Positions 1 through 6,154 of a stretch of 8,442 nt of DNA are shown one piece after another; the first letter of the stretch is position 1, and every line of letters starts with the position of its first letter. Location of the stretch: assembly GCA_016839995.1 (NCBI GenBank), contig JAEOTD010000088.1, forward strand, positions 1 through 8,442. The letters are read 5' to 3'. The notes below the pieces were generated by a model. The model searched no databases. It saw only the letters and a list, made by a program, of their open reading frames with translations, and was not told the origin of the DNA. This DNA is from Candidatus Hermodarchaeota archaeon. GTDB lineage: Archaea; Asgardarchaeota; Hermodarchaeia; Hermodarchaeales; Hermodarchaeaceae. The translations under genes were made by a program, and so were the position numbers.

Positions 1-1749
1 CTCAAAAAGAAAAAGTTTGGAATTGTCTATGTCGCTCGGACCCACAAACAACTCGATCGCGTAATGCAAGAATTGCAACCAATATCTGACTCAACAGGAT
101 TTACTGGAGTGGTTCTTCGAGGACGAGCTGCATCATGTCTCAATCCGTATGTTCGAAAATACGCATCAAGTTTTCAACTAGCAATGTTCATTTGCAGCCA
201 GCTAAAATTTTCGGGACGATGCAAATACTATCAAAATTTGATGAATAAAACAAAAAAGGATGATGGTTATCTACGCAGATACTATCAAACACCGCTCACG
301 GGCCTTGAATTACGCAATAAATGTGAGTCAGAAAAAGTCTGTCCATATGAACTTTCAAAACGGATTCTACCCTTAGTAACCGTTGTTGCAACCACGTATA
401 ATCAAATCTTCGATCAATACATAAACCCCATGTTTTTCGAAGCCTTTGGTCATCCCACTAATCAGACAATCCTGATTCTTGATGAAGCACACAATCTTCC
501 TCGTATTGCCGTTGAATTAGCTTCAGCTCGGTTATCACTATATTCGATAAGAGAATCAAAAAAAGAAGCGAAACGATACGACCTATCCACTCTTAGGGAA
601 TTCTGTGTCGTTTTGGAAAGAACAATTCAACAGATTCTCAAGGGACGCTCTGAACAAGAGATACAACTAGACCCCATGGAATTAACCACACAAGTATGCC
701 AGACTCTGAAAATAGATGATTTTAAGGCTTTTTCAAGTGAGATGTTCCAAATCGGTGAGAAAATACTAAAGAAATTATTGTTAGAAGGAAAACCTCCAAT
801 TAGTAACATTCGTTCCATGGCCAAGTTTTTCGTTCGTTGGAGCTTTTTTCTTCAGAGAACAGATGCCGCCTTCTTTGTGACTCGAAACGGACTGAATAAA
901 TCATCTACGAACATCGAAATAGTTGCATTAGATCCACGAACCTCAACGGCTTCTGTGTTAAACTCTTGTCAGGCTTCTGTTCATTTATCCGGTACTCTAG
1001 AACCAATAACTGCTCACATTGACTTAGTTGGATTACCTGAAAATACCCAGACTATGAATCTACCTTCACCTTTTACTCAAAATCAATTCTTTTCGATGAT
1101 TAGTTTGGGTGTAACCACGGCAATGAGATTTCGAACTCCCCAAATGTATGAGAAAATAAATCGTCGTGTTTTAGAAGTCTGTGAAGCAACTCCTCACAAT
1201 GTTGGTGTATTTGTTCCATCATATGCTGTATTGCAATCACTTTTGGAGGTCGGTCTAGAGGAAGGAACTGATCGAGAGCTCTTTATTGAAAAACCCAGAC
1301 TATCTTCAAGTGAAAACGATTCCCTAGTTCAGCAGTTCAAAAATAAGGCTGAAGATGGTGCGGTCCTTCTTGGTGTACTTGGCGGACGAAATAGTGAAGG
1401 AGAGGACTATCCGGGTCAAGAAATGGAGACGGTGGTCATCGTTGGGGTACCTTATGCAAAACCAAGCCCAAAGCAAACAGTTCGAATCGATTATTTTGAA
1501 CGCCAGTTCCCCAGAAAAGGACGACTCTACGCTTATCAATTACCTGCATTGCGAAGCGCTTCTCAAGCAGCTGGGCGGTCCATTCGAAGAATTGAAGATA
1601 GAGGCGCTATCGTATTTTTGGATGATCGCTATACCACTTCTTATTGCAATCATTTGCTTCCTACTTGGATACGCGAAAACTTAAGGGGTTCCAACGATGC
1701 TGATGGTGTACTCTATAATCACCTCAAGGCATTCTATTCAATGAAATGA
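1..1749 (+). CDS. xpd: XPD/Rad3-family DNA helicase, 5' end outside window
   Basis: Superfamily 2 iron-sulfur 5'-3' DNA helicase of the XPD/Rad3 family, expected to act in DNA repair. The frame is open from base 1, and the residues before the first Met (base 64) read VYVARTHKQLDRV, which fits helicase motif Ia, so the gene starts upstream and the Walker A motif is outside the window. Counting from the Met at base 64, cysteines C25, C44, C53 and C93 match the spacing context of the XPD 4Fe-4S domain (SCLNP, ICSQ, RCKYY, VCPYE); C87 is extra. The DEAH box is at 140-143. The segment after it (about 150-300) is in the place of the Arch domain. LSGTLEP (bases 985-1005), GGRNSEGEDYPG (from 1381) and QAAGRSIRR (1564-1590) are the C-terminal helicase motifs. 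About 582 residues are visible, so only a short N-terminus is missing. DinG-type helicases are related, but the cysteine and motif VI contexts favour XPD. Confidence 0.93.
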   Translation, partial: LKKKKFGIVYVARTHKQLDRVMQELQPISDSTGFTGVVLRGRAASCLNPYVRKYASSFQLAMFICSQLKFSGRCKYYQNLMNKTKKDDGYLRRYYQTPLTGLELRNKCESEKVCPYELSKRILPLVTVVATTYNQIFDQYINPMFFEAFGHPTNQTILILDEAHNLPRIAVELASARLSLYSIRESKKEAKRYDLSTLREFCVVLERTIQQILKGRSEQEIQLDPMELTTQVCQTLKIDDFKAFSSEMFQIGEKILKKLLLEGKPPISNIRSMAKFFVRWSFFLQRTDAAFFVTRNGLNKSSTNIEIVALDPRTSTASVLNSCQASVHLSGTLEPITAHIDLVGLPENTQTMNLPSPFTQNQFFSMISLGVTTAMRFRTPQMYEKINRRVLEVCEATPHNVGVFVPSYAVLQSLLEVGLEEGTDRELFIEKPRLSSSENDSLVQQFKNKAEDGAVLLGVLGGRNSEGEDYPGQEMETVVIVGVPYAKPSPKQTVRIDYFERQFPRKGRLYAYQLPALRSASQAAGRSIRRIEDRGAIVFLDDRYTTSYCNHLLPTWIRENLRGSNDADGVLYNHLKAFYSMK

Positions 1750-1765
1750 TTCTATTGTGAACTCA

Positions 1766-1774
1766 TTAAAAATA
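1766..1774 (+). promoter_or_regulatory. TATA-like box upstream of radB
   Basis: TTAAAAATA lies in the short spacer after the XPD stop. Its centre is about 31 bases before the ATG at 1801. With the usual archaeal TATA-to-start distance, transcription would begin at or just before that ATG, giving a leaderless or nearly leaderless message. This favours the ATG at 1801 over the in-frame TTG at 1789. The assignment is by eye only. Confidence 0.35.
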
Positions 1775-1800
1775 ACAAATTCAATGAATTGATTGAATTA

Positions 1801-2496
1801 ATGGTGGTTCAGGAATTGTCCAAACCAACTCTCATTCCATCAGGTGCTCTTTCCTTCGATGAAGCCCTAGGAGGTGGGCTTGATGAGGGTGAGATACTTC
1901 ATATCTTTGGACCCGGTGGAGTAGGAAAAACAACACTTGCATTACAATTTGCAATTAATGCCGCTCGAAAAAACAATCGAATATTTTATGTAAATTCAGA
2001 AGGACAATTTCCGCTAGTTCGCTTGAAACAAATGACTTCAACACAATTCAACGAAATTTCACCATTAATCACTATTGTATCTCCAGCGAATTTCAGCGAA
2101 CAAGCGAAATTTGTCTCTAACTTAGATTCCCTGATAACACCAGATGTTAAACTATTGGTGTTTGATACGATAGTGTCACACTACCGGAGAGAATATGGTC
2201 CAAACACTGATACTGTCATGCTAAATCGGAAGTTGAATCAACAGTTCGGGTTAATTGCAAATGTAGCCCGATCGCAAAATCTAGCAGTCATTGTAATTAA
2301 TCAGGTTCGTGGAGACGTTGATAATGGAGAACATTTTCTTCCTGTAGCTAACTCAGTTGCCTCCTATTGGGGTAATTGTCATCTCCAAATAACAAGAGCG
2401 GAATCAAAAGGTTACAGAGAATTTAAGTTGAAGATAAGTGAAGAATCTGAACCCAGAATTTTAATGATGAGTTTGCATGCATCAGGATTTCGATAA
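1801..2496 (+). CDS. radB: RadB-like RecA-family recombination ATPase
   Basis: RecA/RadA-superfamily ATPase of the short RadB type, thought to assist RadA in homologous recombination. Numbered from the in-frame TTG at 1789, it has Walker A GPGGVGKTT at 41-49, the YVNSEG element at 67-72 (the catalytic glutamate region of RecA-like ATPases), Walker B LLVFD at 122-126, and NQVRGD at 171-176, matching the L1-loop region. The protein opens directly with the LSFDEALGGG(L) lead-in to the ATPase core, so it lacks the N-terminal helix-hairpin-helix domain of RadA. That, and the length of about 231 residues, fit RadB. The ATG at 1801 is preferred because of the TATA-like box and lack of a Shine-Dalgarno sequence; the TTG at 1789 would add four residues. 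It follows XPD by 51 bases. A KaiC-like or other RadA paralogue is the main alternative. Confidence 0.82.
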   Translation: MVVQELSKPTLIPSGALSFDEALGGGLDEGEILHIFGPGGVGKTTLALQFAINAARKNNRIFYVNSEGQFPLVRLKQMTSTQFNEISPLITIVSPANFSEQAKFVSNLDSLITPDVKLLVFDTIVSHYRREYGPNTDTVMLNRKLNQQFGLIANVARSQNLAVIVINQVRGDVDNGEHFLPVANSVASYWGNCHLQITRAESKGYREFKLKISEESEPRILMMSLHASGFR

Positions 2497-2506
2497 CTTG
2501 AACAAG

Positions 2507-3082
2507 ATGAATACGATGTTTCACCCAATCTTTCTGCTTCTAGGTTTTTGGTATATTTTCCCAGCGTATATTGCAAATGGTTTTGCAGTCTTCGCTAAGC
2601 TAATCAAATTCCGACACCCTATTGATGGAGGACGTACTTTGAGTGATGACCAACCAGTTCTTGGGCCTGGAAAGACATGGGAAGGATTTCTAACAGGTTT
2701 TTGTTCAGGTGTAATCGTTGGGATTCTCCTAGTGATGACAGGACCCTTCCTCTTAGCTCTGATCATCCAGTATCTGATTATTCCTCCGGAGCTTGTACCT
2801 ATTGTTTTGATTTCTGTTCCTCTAGTTATACTAGTTGCTTTGGGTGCACTTGTTGGAGATCTCATCGGTTCATTCATAAAACGACGATTGAAAGTAGGTC
2901 GAGGGCGACCTGCACCTATACTCGATCAACTTGATTTTCTTATTATGTCGATGTTAATGGGGGCTTTGATAACACCACTCCCTTGGCCTCTAGTAATATT
3001 CTTGCTGATAGTAACTCCATTAATTCATCTCTTAGCCAATGTTATCGGATATCTTCTCCGATTAAAGCAAGAACCTTGGTAA
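2507..3082 (+). CDS. carS: CDP-archaeol synthase (CarS)
   Basis: Integral membrane CTP:archaeal-lipid cytidylyltransferase, which converts the unsaturated diether phosphate (2,3-digeranylgeranylglycerol phosphate) and CTP to CDP-archaeol, the precursor of archaeal phospholipid head groups. From the ATG at 2507 it is 191 residues, close to the usual size. Visible signatures are GPGKTWEG at 53-60, GDLIGSFIKRR at 117-127 and the acidic RPAPILDQLDF at 134-144, which corresponds to the CTP- and metal-binding region of CdsA-like enzymes. Hydrophobic segments lie near 7-25, 61-90, 93-120, 143-160 and 162-185. An upstream in-frame ATG at 2477 would overlap radB by 20 bases; ATGs at 2507 and 2516 are more like family N-termini, and 2507 is chosen on that basis because no clear ribosome binding site decides. 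It is probably cotranscribed with radB. Confidence 0.88.
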   Translation: MNTMFHPIFLLLGFWYIFPAYIANGFAVFAKLIKFRHPIDGGRTLSDDQPVLGPGKTWEGFLTGFCSGVIVGILLVMTGPFLLALIIQYLIIPPELVPIVLISVPLVILVALGALVGDLIGSFIKRRLKVGRGRPAPILDQLDFLIMSMLMGALITPLPWPLVIFLLIVTPLIHLLANVIGYLLRLKQEPW

Positions 3083-3116
3083 CCAATTATTCAAATGCTA
3101 TCAAAGAATCAAGGTT
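3072..3116. terminator. Possible bidirectional terminator between convergent genes
   Basis: Inverted repeat with 7-bp arms (AACCTTG at 3072-3078 and CAAGGTT at 3110-3116) and a 31-base loop, ending in a short T run on the plus strand. It spans the 3' ends of the convergent carS and OST-like genes; the left arm lies inside the last carS codons. The long loop and short T tract make this weak. Confidence 0.2.
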
Positions 3117-3551
3117 TTAACCGAATTGCTGGGCCAGAGTTAATTTTTGGTTGATCATCCATTGGCAGCCGAAGAATGAGATTAGAACTAATACTAGACC
3201 AACTGCAAGCATCATCTGCGAGTATCGTGGTCGGTAGATGTTCCTAGTGCTTTGGTATGTGATATAGAATCCCACGAATCCGATGAAATAGAGAGCGCCA
3301 CCGACAATGCCCTCAATTAGTAGCTGACGATGCAGACCAGGATATAGAGTAATAACTTGCCCCCCCGCTTCTAAAACGGGTAGAGTTTCGTAGGAAAGTA
3401 CAAACATTCCTCCACTTACAACAAAGTAGTACACACCTAGAACAACGGCAAATAGTATCCACTTCGAAGGTAAGCGGAGTTCACCAAACTGAGGTCTTCG
3501 AAGTTTCAGTCGGGGTTTTCGTATGAATTTTGGCCACCAAAGATCAGACAT
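3117..3551 (-). CDS. OST3/OST6-family (OSTC/DC2-like) oligosaccharyltransferase subunit
   Basis: Small membrane protein of 144 residues resembling human OSTC/DC2, an accessory subunit of the oligosaccharyltransferase that transfers glycans to asparagines. The order matches through its length: KPRLKLRRP then LPS before the first helix, a YYFVVSGG helix end (human YFLITGG), a polar loop, LIEGIVGGALYFIGFVGF (human form IMEGLASSFLFTMGGLGF), and VLVLISFFGCQWMINQKL (human VCVLLSFFMARVFMRMKL). Three hydrophobic helices lie near 31-53, 77-99 and 111-131, and the length is close to the human 149. There is no thioredoxin domain or CxxC, so it is the DC2-type tail rather than a full OST3/OST6 oxidoreductase subunit. 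The comparison is from memory, not an alignment run. The start is supported by GGTGA four bases upstream. The gene stands alone, convergent with carS. Confidence 0.78.
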   Translation of the reverse strand: MSDLWWPKFIRKPRLKLRRPQFGELRLPSKWILFAVVLGVYYFVVSGGMFVLSYETLPVLEAGGQVITLYPGLHRQLLIEGIVGGALYFIGFVGFYITYQSTRNIYRPRYSQMMLAVGLVLVLISFFGCQWMINQKLTLAQQFG

Positions 3552-3555
3552 TGTT

Positions 3556-3560
3556 TCACC
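3556..3560 (-). promoter_or_regulatory. Ribosome binding site of the OST-like gene
   Basis: GGTGA on the minus strand, part of the archaeal Shine-Dalgarno consensus GGAGGTGATC, ends four bases before the ATG at 3551-3549. It fixes the start, although the spacing is slightly short. Confidence 0.55.
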
Positions 3561-3598
3561 AACATGTGCAAGTGGACTTGAAATAGACCATACGAACG

Positions 3599-3608
3599 CT
3601 ATTTATCC
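3599..3608 (-). promoter_or_regulatory. TATA-like box of the OST-like gene
   Basis: On the minus strand this reads GGATAAATAG, with ATAAATA as the core, centred about 52 bases before the ATG at 3551. That allows transcription to start near 3576 and leaves a leader of about 25 bases containing the ribosome binding site. Confidence 0.4.
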
Positions 3609-3839
3609 TTTACTATAAGGTTAGGAAAAAAACGCTCAAGCTCATCGTTAGGATTAATCACTGCTCGTTGAAGGATTCAATTTATCCCGCCCCCCCACAA
3701 CTTAAATCCGTCAAGAACATAAACCATCTGTCACTCACATCCCCCTCAAAAAACAATTAAGCTTCAACGCCTGGGTTAGAAGTGTACTGTACTTAGGTGA
3801 GTGCGGTAACCATAGGCGTCGTCTTCGGAGGGCACATTA

Positions 3840-3861
3840 ACGGGGTGATGGCACACCCCGT
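3840..3861. repeat. Perfect 8-bp inverted repeat with 6-base loop
   Basis: ACGGGGTG at 3840-3847 and CACCCCGT at 3854-3861 pair perfectly around ATGGCA. The G and C content stands out from the surroundings. As RNA it is a stable hairpin; as DNA it is a dyad that a dimeric winged-helix protein could bind. It lies about 100 bases upstream of the first gene of the operon, which encodes such a protein at its end. Confidence 0.6.
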
Positions 3862-3876
3862 GGAGATTAATTTGAA

Positions 3877-3948
3877 ATGTCCACAAATCTTCCGATTTCC
3901 GTCGTGGGGAATGTCAATCTCGTATCCCCTCTATGGGTGAAGCGTTGA
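3877..3948 (+). CDS. Possible 23-codon upstream ORF
   Basis: ATG at 3877 opens a 23-codon frame ending in TGA at 3946-3948, 15 bases before the start of the membrane protein gene. GGAG at 3862-3865 sits 11 bases upstream, somewhat far for a Shine-Dalgarno site. The frame overlaps the hairpins of the candidate RNA. A frame this short is expected by chance, so it is listed only as a possible leader peptide. Confidence 0.12.
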   Translation: MSTNLPISVVGNVNLVSPLWVKR

Positions 3949-3963
3949 GAAAGGGGTTCGTGT

Positions 3964-4500
3964 ATGGTTCAATCTAAGCCTGTCTCGGGAATGCGTGCAA
4001 CACTGCTCTTTCTGCTTTACCCTCTTATTGGAGAGCTACTATTCATTGATACAATAATCAAAGACGTGTACGCTCGTCGACGTATTCGGGCCGTGTTTAC
4101 TCTTGTGGGCTTGGCAATTGTAGCAATTAGTTTCTCAGCCTCAGAGCTTTTTATCACGATCTTCGGGGTTCCTATTACAGGACCTCTTTTGTCTGTCTCT
4201 CTTCGGTATATGATATCCGGAATTACGGCCTTGGTGTTTCTTGTTCTTTTCCTCGATGAGGGGCGTCGTGGTCGGATTTCCTTAAAGGATCAAATTGATG
4301 TTCCTGAAGACCGTGTATCGTTACTCGTAAATGATTCACGTGATACCTTCATCACACTTAATCGGATTCTCAATGCAGCCCAACTTCGAAGACACAATTG
4401 CCCTCACTGTGAAAATTCACGACTGGCAAGCTATGCTTTAACTGTTCTAGGCGAATATCTTCAAAATCGGGTCTTTTCCGAGTCCCCTAATGAAGAGTGA
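3964..4500 (+). CDS. Uncharacterised membrane protein with cytosolic CxxC tail
   Basis: I do not recognise this 178-residue protein. Hydrophobic segments lie near 11-29, 43-67 and 71-97. The first pair is separated by the basic stretch KDVYARRRIR and the third is followed by EGRRGRISLK, so both loops are probably cytosolic. The remaining 80 residues are soluble, with a helical look and a CPHC pair at 146-149 that could bind half a zinc site or undergo redox chemistry. There is no signal peptide with a cleavage site. AAGGGG ends seven bases before the ATG and is a fair ribosome binding site. It is the first gene of an apparent operon with the Orc1-like ATPase and the winged-helix protein. Its TGA is in the same frame as the ATPase gene, and the 120 bases between contain no other stop. 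Confidence 0.75.
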   Translation: MVQSKPVSGMRATLLFLLYPLIGELLFIDTIIKDVYARRRIRAVFTLVGLAIVAISFSASELFITIFGVPITGPLLSVSLRYMISGITALVFLVLFLDEGRRGRISLKDQIDVPEDRVSLLVNDSRDTFITLNRILNAAQLRRHNCPHCENSRLASYALTVLGEYLQNRVFSESPNEE

Positions 4501-4608
4501 ATTCCCCTCACTCAGGTCTCCGAATCCTCGTCTAATGGCGAAATTCACTTATCATCAACTCTGTCTGGTCTTTTATTACACCCGCCCGATGTTCAAAATA
4601 TCGCGAAT

Positions 4609-4612
4609 GGAG
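4609..4612 (+). promoter_or_regulatory. Ribosome binding site of the Orc1-like gene
   Basis: GGAG lies eight bases before the ATG at 4621. No ATG, GTG or TTG occurs in frame between the preceding TGA (4498-4500) and this ATG, so the start at 4621 is well supported despite the open upstream frame. Confidence 0.55.
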
Positions 4613-4620
4613 AACACAGG

Positions 4621-5829
4621 ATGGAAATTATTCGACATGAATTACAACGCCCCTCTGTATTCATCGATGAGGCGAAGCTTTCCATCGATTATGTTCCTCC
4701 TAACCTTCCTCACCGTGAGGAACATCTACGCAAGTTAACTCAGTTGTTCCGTGGTGTGATTGAAACACCAGGTCGAGTATCGCAAAAAGTGCTAATTGTT
4801 GGTGACACGGGGTCAGGAAAAACCTCTGTAACTAAGCTTTTTGGCAAATTACTCAGTGAGGTTGCACGGAATCACGGGTTTAATCTAGTATATGTCCATG
4901 TCAATGCACGCCGTGAACGAACGGAATATATGATCCTAAACAAAATTCTCTCTGCGTTTCAGCCTGGCATTCCACTTCGGGGGCTATCAACACAGGAACT
5001 CCTGTCAATAATTCTGGAGTACATCGAATCAAATAATCTCTACTTACTGGTAACACTAGATGAGCTTGGCGTCTTTCTTAAACGCCGAGGGGAAGAGCTG
5101 CTCTATCTGTTATCACGCACTGTAGACGATAAGCTGAACGCCCAGCAACGCATCTCTCTAATTGGAATAAGCCGAAGCCCACTATTTGGATACATTCTTG
5201 ATCCAAGTACATGGAGCACTCTTCAGAAAAACATGCTACGATTCAACCGCTATAATTCCCGTCAGCTTCGAGACATTCTGAATTTTCGGATAAAAGAGGC
5301 AGTGTTAGAGGGCGCAGTCTCTTCCAGCACCATTGACCTGATAGCTGATATTGCAGGAGCCTCTGGGGATGCGCGTTACGCCCTAGAAGTGTTATACAAG
5401 GCAGGTAAAGTGGCCGATGAAAAGGGTGTACTGCGGATATTGCCCGAATATGTAAGAAGTGCGAAGGCATTCATTACCCCTGAAATACGACGAGAAGTTC
5501 TCTTAGATCTGTCAACCCATCGAATTCTGCTTCTTCTTGCTGTGTGCAGGTTATTGAAGGCCTCAGAAGACGCTTACATCACCACTGGTGAGCTTGAAGC
5601 ACGGTATGGACTTGTCTGTGAAGAATACGCACAGACTTCTCGTTCTCACACTCAAATCTGGTCATACATCCAAGATCTCGTAGGATTGGGAGTTCTCTCC
5701 TCGAAACTCTCCAGTGTTGGACAACGCGGGAACACTACTCTAGTCAGCCTGCCGGACATTCCTGCCTCTGTTCTAGAAAATGAGCTAGAACTCCTCCTCG
5801 AAAAACGGAAAGTAGGTGTAAGGACATGA
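4621..5829 (+). CDS. Orc1/Cdc6-family AAA+ ATPase with winged-helix C-terminus
   Basis: 402-residue AAA+ ATPase of the archaeal Orc1/Cdc6 family, whose members bind replication origins and help load the MCM helicase. The N-terminus has the family lead-in LSIDYVPPNLPHREEHL at 20-36. Walker A is GDTGSGKTS at 61-69, Walker B LVTLDE at 143-148, followed by LKRRGEELLYLLSR, a typical Orc1/Cdc6 segment. The sensor 2 motif is GDARYALEVL at 249-258. Residues 295-395 form a winged-helix DNA-binding domain, with TTGELEARY at 321-329. Two positions differ from the usual form: the sensor 1 region reads GISRS (182-186) instead of GISND, and Walker B continues DELG rather than DEVD. This suggests a divergent paralogue and possibly not the main initiator. 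It follows the membrane protein gene in frame and overlaps the next start by ATGA. Confidence 0.85.
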   Translation: MEIIRHELQRPSVFIDEAKLSIDYVPPNLPHREEHLRKLTQLFRGVIETPGRVSQKVLIVGDTGSGKTSVTKLFGKLLSEVARNHGFNLVYVHVNARRERTEYMILNKILSAFQPGIPLRGLSTQELLSIILEYIESNNLYLLVTLDELGVFLKRRGEELLYLLSRTVDDKLNAQQRISLIGISRSPLFGYILDPSTWSTLQKNMLRFNRYNSRQLRDILNFRIKEAVLEGAVSSSTIDLIADIAGASGDARYALEVLYKAGKVADEKGVLRILPEYVRSAKAFITPEIRREVLLDLSTHRILLLLAVCRLLKASEDAYITTGELEARYGLVCEEYAQTSRSHTQIWSYIQDLVGLGVLSSKLSSVGQRGNTTLVSLPDIPASVLENELELLLEKRKVGVRT

Positions 5830-6146
5830 TTGAGGAATCGAACACTTCACTTCTTGAGCAATTTTCAGAGGATAAACCAATTCCAGTCGAAGTGCTCTTT
5901 TCTTCTCGTGGGCGAATCAAGATAATCCGCCTTTTGGCTGAGTGTGGAGAGTTGAATATCTCTGAAATCGCTAGGAGAACACAGTTGAATCACAGTACCA
6001 CACGAAGACATCTTCAGCTCTTAGAACGGGCGAAACTCGTTCAGGAAAAGACATTCGGACGAATTCGGATATATCGCTATAAGATTGAGAATCTTCGAGC
6101 TCTAGCTCTTCGGCGATTCATTGAATTGTGGGAAAAATCTGAATGA
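5826..6146 (+). CDS. Small winged helix-turn-helix DNA-binding protein
   Basis: 106-residue protein with a single ArsR-like winged-helix domain. Residues 24-40 (LFSSRGRIKIIRLLAEC) form the first helix, NISEIARRTQLN at 44-55 and HSTTRRHLQLLERAKLV at 56-72 form the helix-turn-helix, and FGRIRIYRY at 77-85 is the wing. The first 20 residues are acidic and probably flexible. No metal-binding cysteine cluster is present, so it is unlikely to be a metal sensor. The start overlaps the ATPase stop (ATGA), and AGGTG at 5814-5818, seven bases upstream, is a good ribosome binding site, so translation is likely coupled. It may regulate its own operon or act with the ATPase at DNA; neither is shown by the sequence. 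It ends eight bases from the convergent rfcL stop. Confidence 0.85.
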   Translation: MIEESNTSLLEQFSEDKPIPVEVLFSSRGRIKIIRLLAECGELNISEIARRTQLNHSTTRRHLQLLERAKLVQEKTFGRIRIYRYKIENLRALALRRFIELWEKSE

Positions 6147-6154
6147 GATGGTAT

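Larger units (their letters stand above)
3763..3949 (+). ncRNA. Candidate structured RNA or leader upstream of the Orc1-like operon
   Basis: Several complementary segments nest here: TCAACGC (3764-3770) with GCGTTGA (3942-3948), CCATAG (3810-3815) with CTATGG (3931-3936), a perfect 8-bp hairpin at 3840-3861, AAATC-TTCC-GATTT at 3885-3898, and GGGGA (3906-3910) with TCCCC (3925-3929). An A-rich stretch followed by AATTAA (3748-3760) could serve as a TATA-like element with transcription starting near 3780, which would cut into the outermost stem. It matches no RNA family I recognise: RNase P, SRP RNA, 5S and tRNA signatures are absent. The longer-range pairings could arise by chance in this length; the 8-bp hairpin is less likely to. 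It could be a separate RNA or the 5' leader of the operon, and the strand is inferred from the downstream genes. Confidence 0.3.
3552..3963. other. 412-base divergent spacer between OST-like gene and Orc1-like operon
   Basis: This is the only long stretch without a convincing gene. The left part (3599-3780) is AT-rich with short repeated motifs: CGTTAGGATTAA at 3646-3657 resembles CGTTGAAGGATTCAA at 3666-3680. It also holds two C-runs, seven C at 3690-3696 and five C at 3741-3745, each followed by a similar ACAA or TCAA step. The right part (about 3763-3949) is richer in G and C and dense in hairpins. It must hold the promoters of both flanking units. Because an Orc1/Cdc6-family gene follows, an archaeal replication origin is possible, but no clear copy of the known origin recognition box dyad was found. 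Confidence 0.5.

Noticed and set aside
1355..1684. 109-residue open frame overlapping XPD on the same strand
   Set aside because: It lies wholly inside the XPD helicase motifs in another frame and shows no family signature of its own; XPD is clearly the real gene.
2521..2934. Open frames on both strands within carS
   Set aside because: They are out-of-frame or antisense readings of a well-supported membrane enzyme.
3763..3949. RNase P RNA, SRP RNA, 5S rRNA or tRNA
   Set aside because: GTGCGGTAA recalls a piece of RNase P RNA, but the conserved ends forming its P4 helix are absent. No SRP helix 8 motif and no T-loop sequence of a tRNA were found.
4498..4500. TGA read as selenocysteine joining two proteins
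   Set aside because: Nothing resembling a selenoprotein context was seen, the first protein ends in a plausible tail, and the second has its own ribosome binding site.
4490..4738. 82-residue open frame bridging the membrane protein and Orc1-like genes
   Set aside because: It overlaps the start of the Orc1-like gene in another frame and has no recognisable domain. The GGAG site fits the ATPase start.
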